A stretch of DNA of 64,000 bases from Tamlana flava (GCF_041287255.1 NZ_JBGGTX010000002.1:62001-126000); one strand, 5' to 3'. Counted from the stretch's first letter, positions 1 through 10,047 are shown. The notes: generated by a model not told the origin, from the sequence alone. Program-made: numbers and translations.

Positions 1-1140
1 GGTGAATTCAATACTGGAGATGTAGATGTGAACATAACTTACAATGTTGCAAATACAGGAATGAAATGGAACTTTATAGGCAACCCATACCCTTCTGCCA
101 TTGATTTTGTGGCTTTCCATGCGGCAAACTCCTCTGTAGTCGATGGTGTCGCTTATTTTTGGTCGCAAGCTACTCCACCTGATAGCGCTAATCCAGGGAA
201 CCAAGATTTAAATTTTAGTAATAACGATTATGCTACATATACCGTTGGAGTTGGTGGTGCAGCAGGTGGTGGTCCTGACACTCCCGACCAATTCATCCCA
301 TCTGCACAAGGCTTTTTTATTGCGGCAGTAACCAACGGAACGGCCACATTTACTAATGCTATGCGTATGGCTGATGGAATAAGTAACACTCAATTTTTTA
401 GAGGTTCTGGTTCAAAAAAGAAATCCCATAGCCTTGTGGAAAACAGACTATGGGTGAATTTAACTTCGGATAATGGAGTGTTCAATCAAATATTAGTTGG
501 CTATGTTAATGGCGCAACTAATGGAAATGATGGTTTAGCCTATGATGCACCTAGGCTAATTACTCCTGACGCTCCCTCGGTTTTATATACTTCAATGGAG
601 GAAAACAATAAAAAATACGTCATCCAAGGTAAAAACATCAACAGTATTAACGAAGATGAAGTCATCAAACTTGGTTTTAGCACCAAAATTGATGTGGCAA
701 CACTTTACAAATTATCTATAGCCCAACTAGAAGGTGATTTTTTAAGCAGCAACAATGTTTATTTAAAAGATAATTTGCTAAATAGTGTTCACGATTTATC
801 TCTTTCAGATTACACCTTTACTTCTGAGGTTGGTGAATTTAACAACCGTTTTGAAATCGTGTTTAAACAGGAAGCACTTTCTACGGATTTTGATTTGGCA
901 AATGCAAATAGTTTAAAAATTGTTGAGTTATATAACCATGATGTTCGGTTTACAACTTCCAACAACTTAAAAATTAAAGCGGTTAATATTTACGATTTAT
1001 TTGGCAGACAGTTGTATCAACTTAAAGGGCAAAATACTTCCGAAACTTATACACTATCAAATTTAAAAAGCACGGTTTATATAGCAAAGGTTGAACTTTC
1101 CAATGGAGCCATTGTTACTAAAAAGGCTATAAAGAAATAA
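1..1140 (+). CDS. T9SS type A sorting domain protein, C-terminal part (gene cut by window edge)
   Basis: The frame is open from base 1, so the start lies outside the window and the GTG at 28 is only an internal codon; 379 residues are visible. The last 80 or so residues look like a type A T9SS C-terminal domain: a beta-rich stretch with VNIYDLFGRQLYQL, then a Y-x-A-K-V turn and a basic end (KKAIKK). Such tails direct secretion across the outer membrane through the type IX system, and are usually cleaved afterwards. The visible N-terminal part (W-N-F-I-G-N-P-Y-P-S near residue 23) resembles the region found before the tail in large flavobacterial surface proteins. The functional domain is upstream and cannot be named. 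A terminator hairpin follows. Confidence 0.85.
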   Translation, partial: GEFNTGDVDVNITYNVANTGMKWNFIGNPYPSAIDFVAFHAANSSVVDGVAYFWSQATPPDSANPGNQDLNFSNNDYATYTVGVGGAAGGGPDTPDQFIPSAQGFFIAAVTNGTATFTNAMRMADGISNTQFFRGSGSKKKSHSLVENRLWVNLTSDNGVFNQILVGYVNGATNGNDGLAYDAPRLITPDAPSVLYTSMEENNKKYVIQGKNINSINEDEVIKLGFSTKIDVATLYKLSIAQLEGDFLSSNNVYLKDNLLNSVHDLSLSDYTFTSEVGEFNNRFEIVFKQEALSTDFDLANANSLKIVELYNHDVRFTTSNNLKIKAVNIYDLFGRQLYQLKGQNTSETYTLSNLKSTVYIAKVELSNGAIVTKKAIKK

Positions 1141-1162
1141 CTAAAACAAAATTCTAAAAACT

Positions 1163-1200
1163 AAAACCGCTCGCAATATTCTGTTGCGGGCGGTTTTTTT
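1163..1200. terminator. Bidirectional terminator hairpin
   Basis: AAACCGCTCGCAA pairs with TTGCGGGCGGTTT (one G-T pair), followed by a run of seven T on the plus strand and preceded by an A-rich run. It lies between two convergent genes and can serve both. Confidence 0.85.
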
Positions 1201-1203
1201 ATA

Positions 1204-3615
1204 TCATAAACTATACTTTAACGCCAAAATAAAGTTGCGCCCGGGTGCAGCAATCCCAGAAGAATAGGTTTTATAGCGTTGATCGGTGATGTTTTCTAAA
1301 CTCGCCGTTAAAGTAGCCGAGCGATTAATTTCAAATTGAGTCCTAAAATTAAGCGTATACCATGACGGGCTATATGGATTTCCGTTTTCATCCAAAGCAT
1401 AGATGTAATCCTTCTCAATTTCGGAAGGCGCCAATTGATCGAAAGATAAATCGCCATTATAGTTGGCAAATAAGTCTAATTTTACATCATTTAACAACCA
1501 GATTAAATGTGTGTTTCCAAAATTTGGAGCCACATGTCTAATGGGAACTTCTATATTTCCAGCCGTTTCTGTACCCCCAATAATACTGTATTGTGAGGTT
1601 AATTTTAATTTGGGTGTTATGGGCATTTTTAAGGCTATTTCAAAACCATGTATCCAAGCTTTTGATGCATTTTGAATAGCCTGTACATTGCTTAATTCAC
1701 CATCATATTTAATCTCCGTTGCGCCATTTAATGTATAGTCCCGTCGCACCAAAGCGTTATCTAAATAGGTGTAATAGGTGCTCATGTCTAGCACCAATTT
1801 ATCATCAAAATTCAATTTTAAACCAACTTCCCCGCCATAGGCATATTCAGGTCTTAAATTTTCGTTTGGCACCACAACTGAGCCTGGCTCAGAATCAAAT
1901 ACTTTACCAACATCATCTATATTTGGTGCCCTAAAGGCCGATGATGCATTCAGTTTCCATTGTATATTACTGTTTGGCGACCAACTTATACCTGCAGTTC
2001 CATTAAGTGAACCTGCCGTACTTTTTGAGGATATGAAAGGCAAATCTAAATACATATTGTTTTCTGTGAAATCTGCACTAGAAACCACATGATTGAACCG
2101 CAATCCTGATTGAAAGACAAATTTTGGATTGGGCTTATATTTAATACTGGAATAAATAGCAGCAGCTTGCCAAGTTGCTCCATTTGGGTATCGTGAAACT
2201 GTTGGCATTATGGTGTTAGTATCAATATTTTCTTCTTGCCCGTTTGAATTTACCTTGTTATAAATATACTCGGCACCGTAAAAAAATTGCGTTTTAAGGC
2301 TTAATGTTTTTTCAAAATCCAAACTGATGGAATAGGCATTAACAGCTTCATTACGAATGTTCCTAGTTGATGACCGAAAATTTCTATCCATCCTACTTTC
2401 CTGAAAATTTTGATAAGCCATGGTAGCTTTTATCTTGTCGTATAAATTCGAACTACTGCTCAGTTTGGTAATCTGCAAATTGCCCATAAACCAGTTTTGT
2501 GGGCCATAATTCCATTCTGCAGAGCGTAACTCACTGTTTCGGTATCGAATCAATCGGTCATATCTGGGCACATCTGAAGTTGTGGAATAGAACAAACCCA
2601 AATCAAAACTTAAATTCTCATAGGGTTCGTACCGTACTTTTTGCATCAAGTTCAGCTGATTATACCCAGTATATTTTTGAATTAAAGGATTACTATTTTG
2701 AATAATGACATCGCCCTCACTGGTTTCAATCACAAATTCTGGTCGTAAATACTCGTCGGGCCCATGTCTTCCCATTTTTAAATCACCAAAACTTGAATAA
2801 CTGGTATTGGTAATAAAAGCCCATTTTTTGCAACCTAGATTAAAATCAAAATGCCCTGTTTTTTCATCATTCGCAGAACTGTACCTCACCAAAGCATTTG
2901 ATTGGAACAACAGCGAATCGGTATACGAAGGTTTAGGCTTTTGCGTATAAAAGCTCATAACCCCGCCTATGGCATCACTTCCGTAAATAACGGAGCCAGA
3001 GCCCAAAGTGACCTCGGTGTGCTCAACAGAAAACGGATCTACAGAAATAACATTTTGCAAATTTCCTCCTCTAAAAATGGCATTGTTCATGCGAACGCCA
3101 TCAACAGTGATTAATAATCTATTAGTAGAAAACCCACGTATCATAGGGCTGCCTCCACCCAACTGACTCTTTTGAATGTAGACCTGGCCAGTATTTTCCA
3201 ATAAATCGGCGCTGGTTTGGGGATTTGAAAATGCAACATGTTCTGCGCTTTCTCGTACTATTTTTTGAGGGATGTCCTTTTTGTTCTGTTTGAATTTTGA
3301 AGCCGAAATAACTATTTCCTCCAATCCTTGGGTATTTGATACCAAAAACACACGGTTAGATTTCCCTATTTGTTTCTTGGTCAGTTTTTTTAAAACATGA
3401 GATAAATGCTTAAAATAAATGGTTTCATCATCTGAAAAAACGTCGAGTTCGGCTTCACCTCTAAAATTGGTTATCACGCTTTTAGATTTATCGATATTAT
3501 AAATAGCAACACCAAAAATGGGTTCTTTGGTCACACTATTAAGCACTTTAATGTTTTGGCCTTGAAAAGAAATATATATATGTAAAAAAAAGAAAAGTAA
3601 ATAATGAGACTTCAT
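1204..3615 (-). CDS. TonB-dependent outer membrane receptor
   Basis: 803 residues, the usual size for the family. A signal peptide (residues 1-19) is followed by a carboxypeptidase-regulatory-like beta domain (about 20-100), a plug domain (about 110-225, with GGGSPMIRGFSTNRLLITVDGVRMNN and GSDAIGGVMSF features) and a 22-strand-type barrel up to the terminal LALKYSL. Receptors of this type import iron complexes, haem, cobalamin or similar ligands using TonB energy; the plug is closest in style to haem/haemoglobin or siderophore receptors, but the ligand cannot be read from the sequence. It starts 2 bases after recO and is the last gene of a porZ-recO-receptor operon. Confidence 0.9.
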   Translation of the reverse strand: MKSHYLLFFFLHIYISFQGQNIKVLNSVTKEPIFGVAIYNIDKSKSVITNFRGEAELDVFSDDETIYFKHLSHVLKKLTKKQIGKSNRVFLVSNTQGLEEIVISASKFKQNKKDIPQKIVRESAEHVAFSNPQTSADLLENTGQVYIQKSQLGGGSPMIRGFSTNRLLITVDGVRMNNAIFRGGNLQNVISVDPFSVEHTEVTLGSGSVIYGSDAIGGVMSFYTQKPKPSYTDSLLFQSNALVRYSSANDEKTGHFDFNLGCKKWAFITNTSYSSFGDLKMGRHGPDEYLRPEFVIETSEGDVIIQNSNPLIQKYTGYNQLNLMQKVRYEPYENLSFDLGLFYSTTSDVPRYDRLIRYRNSELRSAEWNYGPQNWFMGNLQITKLSSSSNLYDKIKATMAYQNFQESRMDRNFRSSTRNIRNEAVNAYSISLDFEKTLSLKTQFFYGAEYIYNKVNSNGQEENIDTNTIMPTVSRYPNGATWQAAAIYSSIKYKPNPKFVFQSGLRFNHVVSSADFTENNMYLDLPFISSKSTAGSLNGTAGISWSPNSNIQWKLNASSAFRAPNIDDVGKVFDSEPGSVVVPNENLRPEYAYGGEVGLKLNFDDKLVLDMSTYYTYLDNALVRRDYTLNGATEIKYDGELSNVQAIQNASKAWIHGFEIALKMPITPKLKLTSQYSIIGGTETAGNIEVPIRHVAPNFGNTHLIWLLNDVKLDLFANYNGDLSFDQLAPSEIEKDYIYALDENGNPYSPSWYTLNFRTQFEINRSATLTASLENITDQRYKTYSSGIAAPGRNFILALKYSL

Positions 3616-3617
3616 GT

Positions 3618-4337
3618 TTAGCTAAAAACTTGATTAAATACCTGCAGCGACTTGGGAACCTTAAAGCTTCCTAAATGTAGTTCATAATATAACAATATTA
3701 TACTTAAAAACGCTTGTCTTTGTTTGGCATTGATTTTTATATCAGGTAAAGCATCAAATGTTGTGCCCAATAAAGTTTTTAGCAGTGTTAAATTTTCGCC
3801 ACTAATACTGTATTTATTACTTGCCTTTTGCTCGAATCTTCCTTCGTATAGATTAAATAAAGGATAGTCCACATCGCTCATTTCAGGATAAAAACCCAAA
3901 TATTTTGTGAGTTTCAGAAGGAACAACAAATGAAATTTTGAATACTCGGCTTGAGAGTCCAACCATAAAAGTGTGCTTTCCAAAAAACTATAAAGTGTTT
4001 CATTCGGTTCCTCTTCCTGAAGTGTGCTCGACAACACTTCCGCTATAAACATTACAATAGCACTTTTTAAAACATGGGTATGTAAACTATTGTAAATGAA
4101 ATTTGGTTTAGCTTCCTTAATGGCCTGTAACGACCTCGTATTTTTATGAATCAGTACGAGTTGCAATTGGGAAAGTAGTTGAAAATAAGCCACTTTGGCA
4201 TTTCCCTTTTTACTTTTTAAGACACCACATAACAGAAAACTCACCACCCCAAGCTGTTGGGAGTAACATTTTACAATGAGGTCGTTATCCTTATATCTTA
4301 ATTTTGAAAGAACAATGGCGTTTGTAGTAATAAGCAT
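3618..4337 (-). CDS. recO: DNA repair protein RecO
   Basis: 239 residues, full length. An N-terminal OB-fold (about 1-80, beginning MLITTNAIVLSKLRYKDNDLI) is followed by the helical RecO C-terminal domain ending Y-Y-E-L-H-L-G-S-F-K-V-P-K-S-L. RecO loads RecA on SSB-coated DNA together with RecR in the RecFOR pathway. The four zinc-binding cysteines of some RecO proteins are absent. The start codon overlaps the porZ stop by one base, so it is translated from the porZ transcript. Confidence 0.93.
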   Translation of the reverse strand: MLITTNAIVLSKLRYKDNDLIVKCYSQQLGVVSFLLCGVLKSKKGNAKVAYFQLLSQLQLVLIHKNTRSLQAIKEAKPNFIYNSLHTHVLKSAIVMFIAEVLSSTLQEEEPNETLYSFLESTLLWLDSQAEYSKFHLLFLLKLTKYLGFYPEMSDVDYPLFNLYEGRFEQKASNKYSISGENLTLLKTLLGTTFDALPDIKINAKQRQAFLSIILLYYELHLGSFKVPKSLQVFNQVFS

Positions 4338-6682
4338 TAGCGTACCACCATTAATTTTAAAACTTTAGTTTCGTAGCTTTCCAAATCGGAAAGCATTATT
4401 AAATACACCCCAGAAGCCACAACATTGTTGGCTAGGTTCTTTCCATTCCAATAGGCCGTACCACCATCAATCTCTAAATTATAACCAGAATATCTTTGAT
4501 TAGTGCTTGACTGTGCTTCGGCAACCAGATTACCTTCAATATCCGTGATTTTGATATTAACGTTTTCCGATATGTCCTTAATCTTTACCTTTTCATCAAC
4601 AATATTAAATCCGGGCCTAACGGGGTTTGGATATGCATAGGCACTTTCCAAATCTTCAAAAGGGCTTGACCCTCCCGAACGAAATGACACTAAGCCTTTA
4701 GTTGTGGCAATATATACAATACCATTAACTTCGTCCAAAGAAATGTCTCTGATGCTATTTGATGGCAAAGGAGAATTATCTTTTGTAAAGTGATATATGG
4801 TCTTTTGACCATTTGGTGAAAAATAAAACAGCCCAGAATCAACTGTTCCTATCCACTTGTTATTCGAGCCATCAACCTTAATATCTGTGATATATTGTTG
4901 GAATAATAATTCTTTTGCAATACCATCTTCCTCTATAATGATTTCGTCTACGCTGGGATTGTTATCATCAAAAAAATTGGAGGTGTTGTACAAAACTCGT
5001 AAACCAACTACAGTTCCAATCCATAACTGGTTCCTTTTATCCATGGCCAAAGCACTTGCATACTTGGTTGGCATATTTTCATCGTCCTGATAAATAGCCT
5101 TCATTGTTTTGCTGCCATTTTTTTCATTAAAAGCTATTACTCCGTAATTGTAACTAGAAACCCATTTGATTTGATTGTTGTCTATAACGATATCACTAAA
5201 TCCATTATTGCTATTTGCATTTGGTATAATCCCATCTAAAGCATAGGATTTCCATTGGTTGTTCGATGGATTATATGATTTTAATTGATTTTCAACAAGT
5301 CCCATTGTTAACCATAAAATTCCATTATTATCAAAAGCTGAAGCACCTACTCTAATATCTATAGAGCTTGGGTTGTTAGGATCAACTAAAGATTCCAAAC
5401 CACTATTCGATACGTCATACAAAATGGTTGGGACATTGTCGTTAACTTCTAATAATCCGCTAAAAAAAGAACTGATAAATACTTGATTATTGCTAAAGGG
5501 ATTGACGGCAATTTTGTTTAAACATTTGGCCTCGAAAATTTCGTCATATTCAGTGTTTATCCACCCACCATCTTTAAAATGGCTTATGCCTCTTCTGTTT
5601 AAGGGATAAGGGTTGTAAAAAAAATCGTATTCTCCAAAGCTAACCCATAAACCATTTGGTTCTGTTTGGAGTGAAAAAGGCGTATTTAAAAGAGGCCCTT
5701 GGGGGTGAACTTCTTCAAGGGTGGCAGAGTCCGTAATAGATGTTCTTAAAATTCCAAAATCATTGGTGCCAATAAAGATGTTTTCAGAATTTATTGTTGC
5801 ACAGCTATAATTAGTAGTAAAAGTAGGATCTATTACAACTTGTGATAAAATATTGAAATTGGAATCATAAACAAATACCTCATTTAGCGTTGTAACTATT
5901 AAGTTTCCATCATAAACTCTTAAATCTTGAGGAATGCGAGAATAAGTAAACATTTCGTTAAATGAATCATTTATAATTTGGTATATTTTTCTATTTGTAT
6001 TTATTGCGTAAAGTCTGTCTTGTTGGGCTTCAATAGAAAGCCAATCACCAGTATTGATTGATTGCCAATTTTGAAAATCAATTAAATTAGGGCTAGAAAC
6101 CAATGCTTTTTTTATTCCATTACCTCCACGGCATGAAGCATAAATATAATCACCTAAAATGGCTGTTTGTGTCACTTGAACTTGTGTGCCTCCACTGCCA
6201 ATAAAGTAAGTATCACCGAATTCTAAACGTTCCAAATCAAACACCGAAATGCCAAAATTAGTTGAGATATATAGAGCATTTTGATATGCATTAAAATGAT
6301 TAATTTTTTTGTTGGTGGAAGGGATTGTAGGCTTACCAATGATATCAACTACGGTTAAAACATTTTCATCATTATCAAAAACGATTTCAATCAGACCATT
6401 TACATAACCAACGACCAATAATTGATAAATTTCACTGTAGTAAACTGCCGAAATAGTTTCACCGGACAGCCCATTAACGGTGGTTATTTCAGTCATTTCA
6501 TTAGTTTCAGTATCTAAACTAAATATGGCATTCTCTGCTGCAGCAAAAATTTTACCGTTGCCCTGAGTAACATCCTTAATTTCCCTATATGAAAAATGGC
6601 CTTGCCAAAGCGCGGAAAAGTCTTGGGAAAATTGCACCAATGGTAAAAGTAAGACAACTAAAACTACAATTTTTTTAAACAT
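4337..6682 (-). CDS. porZ: T9SS-associated beta-propeller protein, PorZ-like
   Basis: 781 residues with signal peptide (1-19). The N-terminus (F-S-A-L-W-Q-G-H-F-S-Y-R-E-I-K-D-V-T-Q-G) and the run of propeller blades with repeated W-I-G-T, N-x-L-W-x-x-M and G-L motifs match PorZ. A type A sorting-like tail is at the end (YAYPNPVRPG near residue 690, closing LKLMVVR). In Porphyromonas, PorZ is a surface component of the attachment complex that delivers anionic LPS to the sortase PorU. Location next to recO is, from memory, recurrent in flavobacteria. A generic propeller sensor is less likely because no transmembrane or kinase part is present. Confidence 0.82.
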   Translation of the reverse strand: MFKKIVVLVVLLLPLVQFSQDFSALWQGHFSYREIKDVTQGNGKIFAAAENAIFSLDTETNEMTEITTVNGLSGETISAVYYSEIYQLLVVGYVNGLIEIVFDNDENVLTVVDIIGKPTIPSTNKKINHFNAYQNALYISTNFGISVFDLERLEFGDTYFIGSGGTQVQVTQTAILGDYIYASCRGGNGIKKALVSSPNLIDFQNWQSINTGDWLSIEAQQDRLYAINTNRKIYQIINDSFNEMFTYSRIPQDLRVYDGNLIVTTLNEVFVYDSNFNILSQVVIDPTFTTNYSCATINSENIFIGTNDFGILRTSITDSATLEEVHPQGPLLNTPFSLQTEPNGLWVSFGEYDFFYNPYPLNRRGISHFKDGGWINTEYDEIFEAKCLNKIAVNPFSNNQVFISSFFSGLLEVNDNVPTILYDVSNSGLESLVDPNNPSSIDIRVGASAFDNNGILWLTMGLVENQLKSYNPSNNQWKSYALDGIIPNANSNNGFSDIVIDNNQIKWVSSYNYGVIAFNEKNGSKTMKAIYQDDENMPTKYASALAMDKRNQLWIGTVVGLRVLYNTSNFFDDNNPSVDEIIIEEDGIAKELLFQQYITDIKVDGSNNKWIGTVDSGLFYFSPNGQKTIYHFTKDNSPLPSNSIRDISLDEVNGIVYIATTKGLVSFRSGGSSPFEDLESAYAYPNPVRPGFNIVDEKVKIKDISENVNIKITDIEGNLVAEAQSSTNQRYSGYNLEIDGGTAYWNGKNLANNVVASGVYLIMLSDLESYETKVLKLMVVR

Positions 6683-6747
6683 AGATTTTTTGAAAATTCA
6701 AATATATTTATAACTAACGAGTTTTACTTTAAAATAATATAATTAAA

Positions 6748-6783
6748 AAGCAAAAGGCTTCCTTTTTAGGAAGCCTTTTGCTT
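6748..6783 (-). terminator. Terminator hairpin after gdhA
   Basis: A perfect 15-bp stem (AAGCAAAAGGCTTCC with its complement) around a 6-base loop lies 17 bases beyond the gdhA stop. On the minus strand it is followed by an A/T-rich tract. It separates gdhA from porZ. Confidence 0.85.
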
Positions 6784-6800
6784 AAATTAATTTTGAAATT

Positions 6801-8144
6801 TTAAACTATTCCCTGAGCTAGCATAGCATCGGCTACTTTTACAAATCCTGCAATATTAGCACCTCTTACATAATCAACATATCCATCATCATCTGTTCCG
6901 TATTCAATACAAGACTGGTGAATGTCGGCCATGATGTCCTGTAGCTTTTTATCAACTTCTTCTCTTGTCCATTTATATCTTAGTGAATTTTGTGTCATTT
7001 CCAGTCCAGAAGTTGCTACGCCTCCGGCATTTGACGCTTTACCTGGGGCAAACAATATTTTCGCTTTATGGAATGCCGCTATGGCCTCCTTAGTTGACGG
7101 CATATTGGCGCCTTCACTAACGCAAATGCAACCATTTTGTAAAAGTGTTTTGGCGTCATTTTCATTAAGTTCATTTTGGGTAGCGCACGGTAAGGCAATG
7201 TCACATTTTACATCCCATGGTGTTTTACCATGGTGATATTCGGCATTAGGGTATTCATCGACATATTCTTTAATCCTTCCTCTTTTTACGTTTTTCAATT
7301 GCATTATAAATGCCAATTTTTCCTTGTCAATACCCTCAAAATCGTAAATATAGCCGTCAGAATCTGAAAGCGTTAAAACCTTTCCGCCTAATTGAATAAC
7401 CTTTTCTGCGGCATATTGAGCCACGTTACCAGAACCCGACACCACGACTTCCTTTCCTTCAAAATTTCGGTTTTTTGTCTCAAGCATTTTTTTGGCAAAA
7501 TAGACCGTACCATACCCCGTGGCTTCTGGCCTAATTAAAGAACCTCCCCAAGACATCCCTTTTCCGGTTAGCACTCCTGTAAACTCATTTCTTAGTTTTT
7601 TATACTTCCCAAATAAAAAGCCAATTTCTCTAGAGCCAACACCTATATCACCCGCGGGAATATCTGTATTTGGGCCAATATGCCTGAACAATTCACTCAT
7701 AAAGGCATGACAAAATCTCATGATTTCATTATCACTCTTACCTTTGGGGTCAAAATCACTACCTCCTTTACCTCCACCCATTGGAAGGGTTGTCAGACTA
7801 TTTTTAAATACCTGCTCGAAAGCCAAAAATTTTAAAATACTTGCATTTACCGAAGGGTGAAAGCGTAAACCTCCTTTGTAGGGCCCAATTGCTGAATTCA
7901 TTTGAATTCTATAACCCCGGTTTACCTGTATTTCACCCTTATCGTCCACCCAACATACCCGAAACGAAATCAATCTCTCGGGTTCAACCATTCTGAGCAA
8001 AATATTTTTTCCATAATATATATCATGTTTTACAATGTAAGGAATTACGGTTTCAGCCACTTCTTCCACTGCTTGTAAAAACTCAGGTTCGTGTCCATTT
8101 CTTTCCCTTACCTGATCCAAAAATTCTTTAATGATGCTTTTCAT
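6801..8144 (-). CDS. gdhA: NADP-type glutamate dehydrogenase
   Basis: 447 residues, the length of hexameric bacterial GdhA. It interconverts 2-oxoglutarate plus ammonium and glutamate. The catalytic region reads PMGGGKGGSDFDPKGKSD (active-site lysines near residues 114-128), with the substrate K-G-G-L-R-F-H motif before it. The Rossmann domain shows V-S-G-S-G-N-V-A-Q-Y near 238. The D-S-D-G after the second strand fits the NADP-using subfamily. It is monocistronic, with its own promoter (8192-8219) and terminator, and divergent from the THC0290_0291-type gene. Confidence 0.96.
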   Translation of the reverse strand: MKSIIKEFLDQVRERNGHEPEFLQAVEEVAETVIPYIVKHDIYYGKNILLRMVEPERLISFRVCWVDDKGEIQVNRGYRIQMNSAIGPYKGGLRFHPSVNASILKFLAFEQVFKNSLTTLPMGGGKGGSDFDPKGKSDNEIMRFCHAFMSELFRHIGPNTDIPAGDIGVGSREIGFLFGKYKKLRNEFTGVLTGKGMSWGGSLIRPEATGYGTVYFAKKMLETKNRNFEGKEVVVSGSGNVAQYAAEKVIQLGGKVLTLSDSDGYIYDFEGIDKEKLAFIMQLKNVKRGRIKEYVDEYPNAEYHHGKTPWDVKCDIALPCATQNELNENDAKTLLQNGCICVSEGANMPSTKEAIAAFHKAKILFAPGKASNAGGVATSGLEMTQNSLRYKWTREEVDKKLQDIMADIHQSCIEYGTDDDGYVDYVRGANIAGFVKVADAMLAQGIV

Positions 8145-8191
8145 ACATACAATTATTGCTTAATATTTATTGAATATATAGTTTATTGCCA

Positions 8192-8219
8192 CAAATATAC
8201 TATATCTTCAAAAAAACAA
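8192..8219 (-). promoter_or_regulatory. Flavobacterial promoter of gdhA
   Basis: On the minus strand TTG (8219-8217), 17 bases, then TATATTTG (8199-8192), an exact match to the flavobacterial -33 TTG / -7 TAnnTTTG pattern. It lies 47 bases before the gdhA start. Confidence 0.75.
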
Positions 8220-8280
8220 GCTATTTTTTTTGAATTTCGCAATAAATAATTTTGATTGATTTTACCAAATTCACTAATAT

Positions 8281-8310
8281 TTGTTTGTTTACCTAGTTTT
8301 TATATATTTG
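8281..8310 (+). promoter_or_regulatory. Flavobacterial promoter, divergent from gdhA
   Basis: TTG at 8281-8283, 19 bases, TATATTTG at 8303-8310: a full consensus match. The transcript would have a leader of about 30 bases before the ATG at 8346. Confidence 0.75.
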
Positions 8311-8345
8311 TTTGAGTAACGCCCTCAAAAAAACACACCTTTTTT

Positions 8346-9179
8346 ATGCTTAACTTCAAATCTTTAGCTTATGGGCTTTTATTGTTTGTTAGCGTTCAAG
8401 CGGCTTTTGCCCAACTAGGTTTTTCTCATGAATTGGGTGTTATAGCAGGTCCTGTAGAGTTTCGTTCAGATTATGGTGGTAGATTTGAAGAAGTTACCAA
8501 CTTAGGGAATTCTGGAATTGGTATCGGAATTATTCATTATATAAGTTTTGCTTACAGTGCCGATTGTAACTGTTACACAACAGACACCTATTTTAACGAC
8601 CATTTTAAATTAAGAAGTGAAGTTTCTTGGAACAGAACCAGATTAGACCATCATGGATTTTGGGTACAGGCAGATAAGGTTAGCCCTGATGCCGATAAAC
8701 TCAGAGCACATTCTGGTGTCGCCGAAAATTTTGATATTGGGATGCAACTGGAATATTTTCCTTTAAGTATTCGCTCTTTCCAAGCATTTGCCTATCGAAT
8801 TGCACCATTTGTAAGTTTAGGTGCCCATTACACCACATCATCGCCTAAAGCAACGACAACATATGGTAATGGCAATATTTACAATCCAGATAATATCTAT
8901 TCTTTTTGGTATAAAGATGATTCTTATCTCCCTCCTATCCCTAGTGGCCAACAAAGGGAATATCCCATTAATTTAAGTCAACGCAATGCATGGTCTGTAG
9001 TAACTAGTGTAGGGTTTCGGTATAAACTTACCAAGCTTTCAGATTTAATGTTGGATTTAAGATGGCAGTATTACTTTAGTGATTGGATTGATGGATTTAA
9101 TCACCAGTTTAGAGATTACAACAAATACAACGATTGGCTTATTTGGCTTAATTTTGGATACATCTATTATTTAGATTAA
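8346..9179 (+). CDS. THC0290_0291-type outer membrane protein
   Basis: 277 residues with a signal peptide (1-22, ending Q-A-A-F-A-Q). The mature protein starts LGFSHELGVIAGPVEFRSDYG and contains a conserved cysteine pair in A-D-C-N-C-Y-T-T-D-T near residue 76, aromatic-rich beta strands and an aromatic-rich C-terminus (FGYIYYLD). This fits a small outer-membrane beta-barrel of the flavobacterial THC0290_0291 group. Homologues are sometimes labelled glutamate dehydrogenase, apparently because of this gene neighbourhood; nothing in this protein resembles that enzyme. The function is unknown. Confidence 0.75.
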   Translation: MLNFKSLAYGLLLFVSVQAAFAQLGFSHELGVIAGPVEFRSDYGGRFEEVTNLGNSGIGIGIIHYISFAYSADCNCYTTDTYFNDHFKLRSEVSWNRTRLDHHGFWVQADKVSPDADKLRAHSGVAENFDIGMQLEYFPLSIRSFQAFAYRIAPFVSLGAHYTTSSPKATTTYGNGNIYNPDNIYSFWYKDDSYLPPIPSGQQREYPINLSQRNAWSVVTSVGFRYKLTKLSDLMLDLRWQYYFSDWIDGFNHQFRDYNKYNDWLIWLNFGYIYYLD

Positions 9180-9324
9180 TCCCTCTTTTTTTTTACTTTC
9201 TCACTGTTTTTATAACATAACTCAAATTCCATTAAGCAAACATTATTTATGGACTAAATAATTCATTTTAATTCGGCATATTTAAATGCAATAATTACCT
9301 TTAAGGGTAGTTAATAAATTAATC

Positions 9325-10047
9325 ATGTTTGGCAAAAACTCCTACCTGTTTTTTTTTCTATTTATGGCCTTTGTCGCTTGTAACGATGAGACAAAAACAT
9401 CATTTTCTGAAATTAACATACCCCTAGAAAACAATAACATTGTTGAGATAAATATTCCTGAGGCTAAGGGAAACAAAACAATAGCCAACCATATAAATTC
9501 TGAAATATCAAAAACGGTATCAGCTGCTCTGCACATTGGCAATTCAGATATGATTGAATTAAAACCGATTGAGGAAAGTGTTAAAGCTTTCAATGATGAA
9601 TACGAATCTTTTAAGAACGACTTTCCTGAAACTAACCTGATATGGGAAGCCCAAATTGATGGCGAAGTAATATATCAGTCACCTGAAATAATAAGCATAG
9701 CCATTACCTCTTATGTCAACACGGGTGGTGCACACGGACTTTTGAATATTTCGTTTTTAAATTTTGAAAGTACGACTGGACAAAAAATATCAAGCGGCAA
9801 ATTAATCAATAATTTAGAAGGATTTAAAACCTTGGCCAAAACCCATTTCGATAAAAGCATTTCAGGAAAAGAACGTATTGTTTTTGAATCAGACACCTTC
9901 CAACTACCTGCTAACATGGCATATTCAGAAAGCGGTATTGTTTTGCTTTATAACACCTATGAAATTGCACCCTATTCAACCGGAATTATAGAGTTTGCTA
10001 TTCCTTTTGAAGAAGCAGAACCCTTTTTAGTTTTTAATGACTTTTAA
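9325..10047 (+). CDS. DUF3298/DUF4163-type lipoprotein
   Basis: 240 residues. A lipoprotein signal (FLFMAFVACNDE, lipid-carrying Cys at 19) is followed by a DUF4163-like region (about 30-125) and a DUF3298 region (about 135-235, V-N-T-G-G-A-H-G and Y-E-I-A-P-Y-S-T-G motifs). The same pair of domains occurs in the extracytoplasmic part of RsiV-like anti-sigma factors, where it binds lysozyme, but here there is no transmembrane or sigma-binding part, so the role is unknown. Its last 21 bases overlap the convergent DinB gene. Confidence 0.8.
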   Translation: MFGKNSYLFFFLFMAFVACNDETKTSFSEINIPLENNNIVEINIPEAKGNKTIANHINSEISKTVSAALHIGNSDMIELKPIEESVKAFNDEYESFKNDFPETNLIWEAQIDGEVIYQSPEIISIAITSYVNTGGAHGLLNISFLNFESTTGQKISSGKLINNLEGFKTLAKTHFDKSISGKERIVFESDTFQLPANMAYSESGIVLLYNTYEIAPYSTGIIEFAIPFEEAEPFLVFNDF

